Source of the DNA: Bidens hawaiensis
Taxonomy: Eukaryota; Streptophyta; Magnoliopsida; Asterales; Asteraceae
Direction: 5' to 3'
NCBI GenBank assembly: GCA_021521415.1
Contig: JAIQDT010001742.1
Location: 186,001 to 250,000 of the forward strand
DNA length: 64,000 bases
Positions 45,331 to 54,710 of this stretch are shown piece by piece (within the stretch, counting starts at the first letter, position 1; each line of letters opens with the position of its first letter). The notes beneath the pieces were generated by a model. The model did not search any database. It saw only the letters and a list, made by a program, of their open reading frames with translations, and had not been told where the DNA came from. The position numbers and the translations under genes were made by a program.

Positions 45331-46611
45331 GTCCTGGACCACCCATCCGTTCCACATAATCAAGTTATGGTAATTCAGATGGGCGTCGAATCATGGATGA
45401 CACCGATCAAGGCTTATTTATCATCCGGAGTCCTTCCAGCAGAAATAGCTGAAGCCCGGAAGATTAAGCACAAGGCTTTGAATTATCTACTGAGTGATGG
45501 CGTGTTGTACCGGAGATCATTTCTAGGACCACTGATGCGTTGTGTAGACACCGAAGATGCGAATTATCTAATACGAGAAATTCATGAGGGCATTTGTGGC
45601 TTGCACGCGGGTCCTAGAAACACTGTTGCAAAAAACATGAAAGTTGGGTATTATTGGCACGGAATTCACTTGGACGCCATGCAAGAAATTAGAAAGTGTG
45701 ATTCTTGACAGCGTCATACCCCCAATACCTTGCGTCCTAAAAATGAACTGATTCCGGTAACATCCGCCTGGTCGTTCCAGAAGTGGGCTATTGAAATTAT
45801 GGGACCATTCCCAGAAGCTCCCGGACGAGTCAAATTCTTTATAGTGGCCATTGATTACTTCACCAAATGGGTGGAAGCCAAACCGTTCGCATCAATAACG
45901 GCATCAAGTGTGAAAAAATTCCTTTGGGAATTCATCATTTGCCGGTTTGGTCTTTCGCAGGAACTAGTAAGTGACAATCGGACCCAATTTGCTGATAGCG
46001 GACTACAGGAATGGTTGAAAGAACTTCAAGTCATTCAAAATTTCACATCTGTAGCTCATCCACAAGCAAACGGTCAGGTCGAAAGAATAAACCGAACTAT
46101 CAAAGAAGGGATCAAGGCAAGGTTAGGAACTAAGCGGACGGGCTGGGTGGACGAATTGCCTCATGTACTTTGGGCCTTTCGCACCCAAAGGAATTCCAGC
46201 AATTCCAAAACGCCGTTTAGTTTAACCTATGGTACTGAGGCCATGACCCCAGCAGAAATTCGGATTCCATCCGCAAGAGTTCTGTTGATCGATGATAATG
46301 ATCAAGAACTTCTATAAATCTTGACTTACTTAAGGAAAGAAGAGAACTGGCATCAATCCGCGAGCACAATTATAATCGACAGCTTCAGAAGTATTACAAC
46401 TCGCGGGTCCAGAAATGTGATTTCGATGCAGGAGACTTTTTCTTCCATAAAAATGAGGCTTCTGGCCAGGAGCCTCCGGGCAAGTTGGCCCCAACTTGGG
46501 AAGGCCCTTACAAGATAACACAGGATTTATCTAAGGGTTCTTACAAGTTAGAGAAGTTGGATGGGACAGAGGTCCCCCGAACTTGGAATGTGGCACAGTT
46601 GAAAACGTGAT
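45331..46611 (+). pseudogene. Integrase of element C, first catalytic Asp changed to Glu
   Basis: The zinc region is HAGPRNTVAKNMKVGYYWH, then CDS followed by TGA in place of the last Cys (45706-45708). The core reads KWAIEIMGPFPEAPG, where relatives have GIDIMGPF, so the first acidic residue is Glu. Then come LVSDNRTQFAD (Asp present) and ANGQVERINRTIK (Glu present). Open 45730-46317, then a shifted C-terminal part up to about 46611 with APTWEGPYKITQDLSKGSYK and VPRTWNVAQLKT. 46612-46887 is non-coding. Confidence 0.85.
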
Positions 46612-46887
46612 ACAGGTAACAGTTTCGTTTTTTATTTTGGCCTGTGCGCCCAAATAGATTAGCTGAAAGTTATGTAATTTCAATTTTTGTACTATGGCTT
46701 ATGCCTGGAAATTCTATGTTAATCTCGTATTTGCAATCTTTTATTGACAAAATCGAAGTTCCGGTAAAACACTTAAATTATAATGTATAAGACAAAGTGT
46801 ACCGGGAGAGACAAAAACATCCTATTTATTATCAAAAGAGATTACAAAGGAAATACATATATATTTACATAGAAGATAAGTCTATAT

Positions 46888-49464
46888 CTAAGGAGTTGCG
46901 TCTTCAGCATCTTTATTTTCAACTTCGGCTTCATCCTCTTCATCAAGGTCGAGGAGTTCCTATAATCGCTCAATAGCATCCTCTTCGTCCGCAAGCTCTG
47001 ATATCTGCTCCGCAAGAGAAAACTTTAAGGAATCAAAAGTTTTTGTCTTCTGAATAAGTACAGCAGCAGTATCTTGGCCAGACAGGATGTGTTCTTCCGG
47101 AAGTTTGCCCTCAGAAACGAATCTATAACCTTCCTCAAATCCCATCTGACGGCCAGCTTGTTGGGATGCTTTTAAGAGGACGGCAACACAATTCCCAAGC
47201 TCGTCACTACTCTAGATATCGGAGATAGCCTGTCGACATAATTAAATATGAATATTTATGAATACTTTTACTTATACAAATAAGACAGTATACTTGGGGA
47301 TTGCCTCCGCCAAAAGCCATTTTTTGTCCACCTTAGCCCGGACAAGTTGCATTTTGTGACCTGCACACTCCAAGGATTGATTCCGACTCCTAGTGGCAAG
47401 GTTATTCAAACGCTTGTCCTTGGCTGCTGAGTCAGCTTGAAGGGTTTTTATCAAATCAGCTTGTTCATCCAGTTGCCTCTAGAGAACAGTCTTAGCTTCC
47501 TCAGCAGCAAGGCGAGTGGATTTCTCAGCCTCTAAAGCTCGATGGTTATCTTGAGCCTCGGTTAGAGCCTTGAGGGCCTCTTTCTTAGCCTCGGGTTATT
47601 TCTTGATTGGTAGAGATAGTATTCGCCAGGTGATAAGAGTTTGAGTTCAGCAACTCCTGGCGAATACGGCGACGTTGACGCTCCCTTTCTGCGGGAGGGA
47701 GGCTCTCCCTCAAATATTCGAACAAAGATCCACATCATTAAATGTGGAATCTTCACGCAAAGTCTAATGAGGATAACGTGGAGCGGCATTTTCCTCACGA
47801 GGGGACTAGGAAGTCTGACCCCCATAGTGGAAAGCACTGACGCCGCCCTGATCTCTGAATTGATGAACGTTGAAGGACGGAGACATGCTGAGGTGGTCAG
47901 GCTCACCAATTTCTTTCTCCTTCAAAGGATAAGTGTCCGTCAATATGATCATATTTGGAAGAGTATTTGGCGGTGAGGATGGTGGGGTTGGAAGGAGCAC
48001 TTGAGCTCTTTAACCCTGAAACGTCTTCAGAGAAGTCTTTCAAGCCCACTGATAAACAATAGTCATACATCAGAAATGTCATTGATTAAAAAATAATGGA
48101 TAAATATAAAGCATCCCAAAATCACCTAAAGAGATGTCCTCAGAATCATGTTGTTTAAGGCGCGACCCCAAGCTGGTAAATTTAGTCTTCTTCTTCTTTT
48201 TGGATGGAGAAGCTTTGGTGGGTTGAGCCTTACGCTTGTCGGCTGCCTTTGAGGCACCCGCACCAGTAGCCTGCGGTCCTTCCTCAACATTGGTGTCATC
48301 AGTTGCCTGGTGATCACCTTCATCACCCATCGATTGGTTAGTAGCGGCATTCGAGTCTAGCTTGCGGGTTAGATCTACAGTTGAACACGATGGGTTAGTA
48401 GCATCAACTGTAAACCCTTCCTCGTAGAGTGACGACTCCTCACTAGATGAAAGAAGCACTATCACTCCGCTGGAAGTAGCGGCAGTAATGGTCCGAGGTT
48501 GTGAAATGCCCTCACCTTTCAAGACGAACTCCTCACCTTGAGCGTACATCGCCTCGGAAACCACAGGTTACGAGCTAAGGGTAGTGGAGAATAGAAAGTT
48601 ACTGCGGGTACGCTCCAAGAAGGGCACGTCCCTTGGGTCGATTGGACGGCGTACCATCATTCCCTCCTTGTGATCCAAGAGGGTATTGAACATGGAACCC
48701 TCATCTGTACAAGGAAAATATAAAGTTTAGAGTGAGGAAGGATGCTGAGAATAAAAGTTAATAACATACTTACGTTTGTCCGAGTTCTCGTAATACGGCT
48801 CCAACTGAGGAACGGCCATAGCCGACTCATCTTTGCACTTACCATAGCCCCCTCGTGAATGGGACGCATGGGAGTCGGCGTCTTGGTTAAAGTATTAAAC
48901 CATTGATGACCCTCGTAGTCGATGGCGAGGATCTCTGGAGGCGCATCTTCCGGCTTCCACCGGGCCATAGTGAATGGGATGACGTCCTCCCGGATCCAAA
49001 AGAACTTGGATTTCCACCCGTGTATGCTTCGGATCCACTCAAAGCCAACAGGACCCTTTCCGGTGGTGGCAAAACCATACCATCCATCACGGAAAGTCAT
49101 CTTGTAAAAAACGGCAAACATGCCAACGGATGGTTCGTAGTTATGGGCTTGACAACATAGTTCAAAGTGTCGAATTCTTAACATCCCGAATGGATGAATC
49201 TAGGATAAGTGGATCCCATATGTTGTCAAGACGGATCGGACAAACCTCGTCATCGGCAGCCGAAAGTTCCCCGTCGTAAAATGGTCTAAATAGACAGCCA
49301 TTTTCTTGGACGGAGGAAATAGTGGCAACTGCACCGTCAGCCGGACGTTCTGCCTCCCACTCCGGTGCCAAACCGTATACGTTTTTTACATCATTAAAGT
49401 CTTTGTCCTTGATATTACATCCAACCTCATGGATGGCAGGAGGATTCTTCTTATCACCGGCCAT
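46888..49464 (-). pseudogene. Antisense gene, copy II, of element C (Transposase_28-like plus coiled coil)
   Basis: On -, from ATG 49464 (MAGDKKNPPAIHEV) to a stop near 46888. Exon 1 has YGLAPEWEAERPADG, a frameshift near 49270, then MLRIRHFELCCQAHNYEP, FAVFYKMTFRDGWYGFATTG and WKSKFFWIREDVIPF, which resemble PF04195. After intron 1 (48705-48773) comes an acidic Ser/Glu stretch (VIVLLSSSEESSLYEE) and a Lys-rich stretch (SPSKKKKKTKFTS). A likely intron 2 (48049-48125) follows. The middle (about 47500-47950) is decayed. The end has a coiled coil (KDKRLNNLATRSRNQ) and GRQMGFEEGYRF. Copy I has the same order. The gene lies between integrase and 3' LTR. Function unknown; several breaks. Confidence 0.7.
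48705..48773 (-). other. Intron 1 of antisense copy II
   Basis: On - GTAAGTATG to CCTTGTACAG, 69 bp, phase 1, between SDK and EGSMFN. Same codon position and phase as intron 1 of copy I. Confidence 0.75.
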
Positions 49465-49580
49465 CGTAATGTTATATGGACAAAGAAACAGAGAGCAAAG
49501 TTTTAGAGATCTCAAATTTGTGGATTAATTGAAAGAAAAAGTTTGAAAGCGATAAGAATGAATAAAAGGTCACGAATTAC

Positions 49581-49664
49581 TTATTTATACTCATCGCAAT
49601 AAATGCGACTGATGGGTTGACAGAGGAGAGAGAGAATGCGGGCCGTTGGATGATCAACACGTCA
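49581..49664 (-). promoter_or_regulatory. Promoter of antisense copy II
   Basis: On - TGACGTG (49658-49664 reads CACGTCA on +), then 67 bases to GTATAAATAA (49581-49590), then about 115 bases to the ATG. Shares GCGATGxGTATAAATA and CACGTCAxGCGxGAxATTC words with the promoter of copy I. Confidence 0.65.
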
Positions 49665-49929
49665 GGCGGGAGATTCAAAAAAAGTGTATACAGGCCATCA
49701 TAAGATGTCATACACGTCTTATCAATAGTCGTTTAGAATTCCTCTCTCCGCCACATCATCAGCGTCATCCAACTTGCATAAATTCGAAAATCAAAAACGT
49801 CTTACAAAGATATTATCGTGTAAAGCAAGTATAACAATCATGGGGCAAAAAAAAATTCTTTCCATTACTATCCAAAAAATGATTACAAAATATGGAAAAT
49901 AATTACAAGCCTTACGATCTAGACCTATT

Positions 49930-52815
49930 CTATGGGTTAGGGGCTGGCTTGTCTTCCGGAGCATTTGGAGAAGCATCCTCAGATGAGGAGTCTTCAGATT
50001 CGTCGTCCAGATAAACCCGTAATTCCTTCACACCATCATCGGCGGACGTAAATTCCGGGAGCATGTTCTGCAGCGGAAAGACCAGAGTATCATACTCATT
50101 GACCCGCATGTCATACTCTTGTTGGGGGTCAAGGCCATGAAGAGGATGGCTCTCAAATTATTGGCCGGACTGAGCAAATGTCATCCCTTCATTAAAGCCT
50201 TTCATCCGGCCAACTTCAGAGGAAGAAGTCATCAAATTTACAAAGCAATCAGTTAGCTCAGTGCTTCCCTTGATGTGCCGGATGACTTGACAAAGAATAC
50301 AAGAAATACATTAGCATGACAAACATGAATTGTATAGATGAACAACTTATGAGGGAAACTCAGGGAGTCAAGTTCTCGGGCGAGGAACCATTGTCGGTCT
50401 CGTTCAGCATGCTCCGCCCTGCATCGAAGTTCTTGTAGTTCACTGTTTACTTCAGAGGCGCGAGTCTCTGCTTCCGAACGAGACTGTAGCAAGTAGTCAT
50501 AGGCAGACTGCATTTCAGTGGCAGTCTTGTCTTTAAGTTCTGACTGTTCCTTCTGCATCTTCAGCTCGGCTTCGAGCTCTTGAATCATATTGCCCTGGAG
50601 GGTCACTTGGTTTTCGAGGGCTGCGTTTGCTTCTTGAACCCGAGCCAGGTCGTCTTTTTTCTTTTAGGTCTCAGCCCGGGCAGCCTCAAGAACAGCATTT
50701 TGCTTCTCATGGGCTTCCTTCCATCATTTAGCAGCATCAAGATTTTGATCTTTTTCCTTTTGGAGTGCAGCTTCGGCATCGGTTTGTTTCCACCTAGCTA
50801 CACTCGCCGCCTTACGATGCTCTTCAGCTTCTTTCTTTGCAGCATCTACGGCCCGAGAGGCCTCGCTTAGCTTCTCGCCCATTGTGCGCCACTCGCGTAA
50901 GATTTCCTGGCTACAGGCCAAACTGTTAGCCAAGGAAACGGATAAGTCTGTATGAAGTTCATGGCAGGAACGATTTTGTTGGTGCGTCATTTCGGCAGGA
51001 GGCACGCAGTGTTTAACGAAACTCATGCAGGTTTCGGGGTCAGAAAACCGAGACCCATTAACAATATCTCAATAAGGGACAAATATGTCGTAATCCCCTC
51101 CTAAAATTGCATCCCCAAAATACTGGGAACTTGAAGTGTTGAGACGGATGGGGATTGAGGAAGATTGTTGAGGGGCACTTTGCGTTGAACCCTCTCCAAC
51201 ATCGTGGACAGATAGTCCAAACTGAAAATTCCCTCCTGCACCCGTAGTTAAGGGTGAGGAGGTAGAAAAGTTTGATGAGCAGATTGGGAGGGAGATTCAT
51301 GAATCATAAACCAGCTTCATCCACAGCTGGGTTAATTCCTTCATAATCAGTGACTCCCCCAGCTTGGAAAAGATAGTCCAAGGATTCGTTAGCCCCCGCC
51401 TGAACATTCGACCCCTCCACATTCACTTCAGTCGGAGGGGTTGGCGGCTTATCTACCATTTCTTTCTCTGAATGAGGAGATAATTGTTTCTCAACTGCAG
51501 GAGTTGGCGTGGGTAGTCTCTCTGATGTGTCATCCTCGGCAATAGATGGATCTGCACAGGAATTGCATTTTAAGTCATGCTTCAAAAAAAACATACCATT
51601 AACAGTCTTCAGGCGTTCCGCAAGACTAGGTTGCATTTTCTTAGGACGACGGGTCCGTTTCTTCTTGGTTACAGGCTCATCTTTGGTGTATGTAGAACTC
51701 GTACCCGCGTCACTGGCTTGGGAAGACCCAAAAGACCTCTTATGTGCCAACTCTGCCAACAAGTGCGACACAAGTGAAACCTCAGAAGCATCATCAAAGT
51801 ATTCTTCCTCTGAGGATGATGACTCGTCACTCGATGACAGAATGACGAATACCCCCTTAGAGGTAAGCACAGTAAGAGGAGGAGGTTTTAGAGTATACGC
51901 ACCTGTTTGAAAGGTAGTGTCCAAGACTATGGGTTCGACGCACACCTTGACCGGAAAAAAGAAGTATTTCGCGGTCTTCTCAAGAATAGGTGTATCCCAA
52001 GCCTTCCGGATGCTTTTCATTACATGACCTCTGTCATCAAACAGAGCATTCAATATAGGGCCTAGACCTGAAAAGAGAAACACCAAAATAAGTCGTATAA
52101 TCCTATTGTAATAATAGGAGAAAGGCAACTTACGTTTATCTAGCCCAATAAAAACAGGTTCCAAGTAAACAAACGGCCATAGACGGCTCATGCCTGCCCA
52201 CACGAGGGCTTCCTCGGGTAGCGCCCGCATAGGAGTAGGATTGGAAGCCAAAATGCGGAACCACTCTTACCCCTCGTGGGGAGAAGGGATGATATTAGGG
52301 AGCGCCTCATTAACCGGACGGCGTACCATTGTGTCCGGTATCACATCCTCGGAAATCCAGAAGAACTTGTTCTTCCAGTCTTTGGAGCCTCCCTCGACCT
52401 CTTGACCAATCCTCCTATTAGTTATCGCCTGACAGGTAAACCACCCATTTTGGTTGACCATTCGGTAAAAAACAACAAATCGGTCAAGACGGGGCACCAT
52501 ATCATGAGCCATACACACGAATTCGTAGTGGCGAATTCGCATGACAGCACAAGGATGCAATTGAGACAAATGTATCCCAAAAGCACCAAATATTCTCATA
52601 AAAAACTTTGTCACAGGAAGACGGAAGTTTCCATAGACAAAGAAATCTGAATAAACAGCCATCTTCCCAGGAGGCGGGAAACTGGCTATAGAACCGGCAG
52701 AGGGGAATTCGGGTCCCCACTCCAGTGGAATACCATAGGTCTCAATGAGTTTTTGATACTCAGACTGGTCCCATTGGACCTCTATCTCATCGATTTCAGA
52801 TTGTATACTCGTCAT
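49930..52815 (-). pseudogene. Antisense gene, copy I, of element C (Transposase_28-like plus coiled coil)
   Basis: On -, from ATG 52815 (MTSIQSEIDEIEVQW) to TAG near 49930. Exon 1 has YGIPLEWGPEFPSAG, GNFRLPVTKFFMRIFGAFGI, MRIRHYEFVCMAHDMVPRL and DWKNKFFWISEDVIP, the PF04195-like part, with one TAA at 52267-52269. After intron 1 (52068-52133) come FVILSSSDESSSSEEEYFDD and a basic KKKRTRRPKKMQPS stretch, then a Ser/Thr/Pro-rich linker with a stop near 51304. The C-terminal half is a long coiled coil (about 50950-50370, e.g. KLSEASRAVDAAKKEAEEHR) with stops near 50724 and 50666. Then comes a probable intron ending at 50286, and GRMKGFNEGMTF. It would be about 900 residues. Its partner copy II lies downstream in the same orientation. 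Confidence 0.72.
52068..52133 (-). other. Intron 1 of antisense copy I
   Basis: On - GTAAGTTGCC to TTCTCTTTTCAG, 66 bp, phase 1, between LDK and LGPILN. Length is a multiple of three, so the frame stays open if unspliced. Confidence 0.75.
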
Positions 52816-52940
52816 TATAATAATGTCCGACAAAGTAATAGATGGCTTCAGGAAAGATTGGGTAAATAATCGAAGGTTTCAAAGCAAGATAATATTCAGA
52901 GTTCAAAGGTGATAAAACCTCGATGATAAGTTAACTCCAC

Positions 52941-53022
52941 TATTTATACCCATCGCAATTAATGCAATGGGATATGAACAGTGGAGAGAAGAAAAATCAC
53001 CCAATAGACAGATGCCACGTCA
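52941..53022 (-). promoter_or_regulatory. Promoter of antisense copy I
   Basis: On - TGACGTGGC (CACGTCA on + at 53016-53022), 66 bases, then GTATAAATA (52941-52949), then about 125 bases to the ATG at 52815. Layout and words match copy II. Confidence 0.65.
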
Positions 53023-53244
53023 CGCGAGAAATTCAAAAAAGGGAAAAAGTTGTACAGTCGGGTATAGTGACAGCCGTCATAAACGTCTCGTCGCCTGCAC
53101 ACGCGCCTGCGAGTGGTCAACTTGTCCTTTTTCATGATTATCCACAGCAACAAAAGATATTTCTCAATAACTTGCAGAATAAAAATCCCCAAATACACAT
53201 TAAGTCCAGAATTTCACCCGCATAAAATACTTCACACGGAAGAA

Positions 53245-53263
53245 ACACTGGACTGGGAGGACT
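53245..53263 (+). promoter_or_regulatory. Polypurine tract of element C
   Basis: ACACTGGACTGGGAGGACT precedes the LTR start TATAGGGTAGGG. Confidence 0.6.
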
Positions 53264-54072
53264 TATAGGGTAGGGTACCAAAAAGACCCAAATACCCTTA
53301 AGTATTACCCGCGGGTCAATTAGAAGTCCCTCATAAGGCACCCACGGGACATATGGACCACCCTCATAATTATTGGCGGAGGAAACACCCTCACAAGGAA
53401 TGATGAAGCATCCTAGCACCCTCAGAAGTCATCCGCGAGACGGAACATTTGTACGCGTAAATAACCATGAGGTAATGCCCCGGGACAGCTGTCATTAACC
53501 GGTAACATTCTAGAAGATCTACCAAGATGCTTTCTTGAGCAATACGTGATCCCTCAACCAACCAGAAAAGGACACCTGGCAAGGCCGTTATAACCATGCA
53601 CATGGCCAGGGTTGTATACTATCCTATCATATGAAGACACGTGTACAGGTTGTTATACATGCACATGCAACATATAAATTGAACCTATCATATGAGGACA
53701 CGTGTCCAGGTGGTTATACGAGCATCTTCTAAAGAGACAGCTGGCCCAATCACCTTCCCACACCCTTCGGCTATAAATACCTTCTCAATCATCATGAGGT
53801 ATTCATATAATCACTCCAACTGTACTCTCACTATTTACTTAAGTACTTTATCTTCGTTGTAATTGTACTTATTCTCACGTCGGAGGGTGGTTACGGGAAG
53901 ACCCCCCCCCCCTCTTGTCCTTCCCGTAACGAGCTCACGGTGTCTGTTTTGCAGTTTCACGTCACTGGACTTTGGGAATTGAGTTCATATCGTATTGGCA
54001 GTTAACCGTATCCTACCCAGTAGACTTATTGGATCTAATACCCGTTAAGGGGAGCAGATCCGTGTTTCTTCT
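53264..54072 (+). repeat. 3' LTR of element C
   Basis: TATAGGGTAGGGTACC to GTGTTTCTTCT, 809 bp. TATA box at 53771-53780. A run of 11 C at 53902-53912 replaces ACCACCC of the 5' LTR. Confidence 0.9.
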
Positions 54073-54705
54073 GACCATATGGATACGTTATCCTGGCATA
54101 TGTTATGGATCAGTTATCTTTAGCATGTGTTCCAGATCCTGTCAGGATCAAGGATCCTCAGTATTTATTATTTACTAACGATTGTTTCATGTGTATAACA
54201 TTATATTTGACAGATGTAACGGCTAGGAGACCAAGTCCAAGGTATAACTTCGCAGTCAAAGCCATTAAGCCACGTGATCAAAGCATGAAACGTTTATATT
54301 GAAGACAATGGCGGATTTTAGGAAACTTAATTAATACCTTTATTATTCATAAAGTCATTGAGTTATTATGTTTATGTGTATATATTGAGGCTATGATCAG
54401 CTAGGAAACACACACAATTCACTACGAATACAACAGCAATACACACACACTTAGAAAATATTGTATCACTGGTCATAATCTCCACCATTGTAACCCGAAT
54501 TTTTATTAATAAAGTGTTGATAGAAAATTTGTCATCACCTGGGGTTTTTGTGCCGGCGATCCGACCAAGATCAAGGGATTTTCCTCGTAACAAATCACGG
54601 TGTTCTTCATTATTTCGTTCATACAATCGTTGTTAATATCGTAGCACTATACCTCACATTTACAGATTTGGATACATTATCCTTAGCTGATATTTATCCA
54701 AAACA
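54073..54705 (+). repeat. 3' LTR of element A, remaining part
   Basis: GACCA-TATGGATACGTTATCC to ATCCAAAACA, matching 14806-15438 of the 5' LTR. Followed by the AACAC duplication (54706-54710). Confidence 0.9.
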
Positions 54706-54710
54706 AACAC

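Larger units (their letters stand above)
32098..54072 (+). mobile_element. Tat-lineage Ty3/gypsy element C with two antisense genes, inserted in element A's 3' LTR
   Basis: Own sequence 32098-32113 and 40275-54072, about 13.8 kb, split by copia D. Order: 5' LTR, PBS, gag, protease, RT, RNase H, second RNase H, integrase, two antisense genes, PPT, 3' LTR. The flanking five bases are GATAC (32093-32097) and GACCA (54073-54077). A's intact LTR has GACAC there, so the duplication is imperfect. LTRs differ by about 6 percent by eye, more than those of the element it is nested in. Confidence 0.9.
14785..54705 (+). mobile_element. Tat-lineage Ty3/gypsy element A, split by three younger elements
   Basis: The 5' LTR (14785-15438) and 3' LTR end (54705) are flanked by a perfect AACAC duplication (14780-14784 and 54706-54710). 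The element's own sequence is 14785-18394, 27761-32097 and 54073-54705, about 8.6 kb. The gag-protease-RT-RNase H-second RNase H-integrase order, with a DGGSS protease and YVDD, is that of the Tat group. Element B entered the RT gene at 18394/27761. Element C entered the 3' LTR at 32097/54073. By eye the LTR pair differs at about 24 of 645 positions. Confidence 0.9.

Noticed and set aside
50286..50346. Intron 3 of antisense copy I with donor at AA/GTTGTTC
   Set aside because: Splicing there would put the conserved GRMKGFNEG segment in the wrong frame; a donor at CTGA/GTTTCC (intron 50286-50359) fits better, so no firm boundary is listed.
51552..51596. A firm intron 2 in antisense copy I
   Set aside because: Sites are GTATGT...GCAG and phase-matched with copy II, but 45 bp is below usual plant intron size and the frame is open through it; kept only as a possibility.
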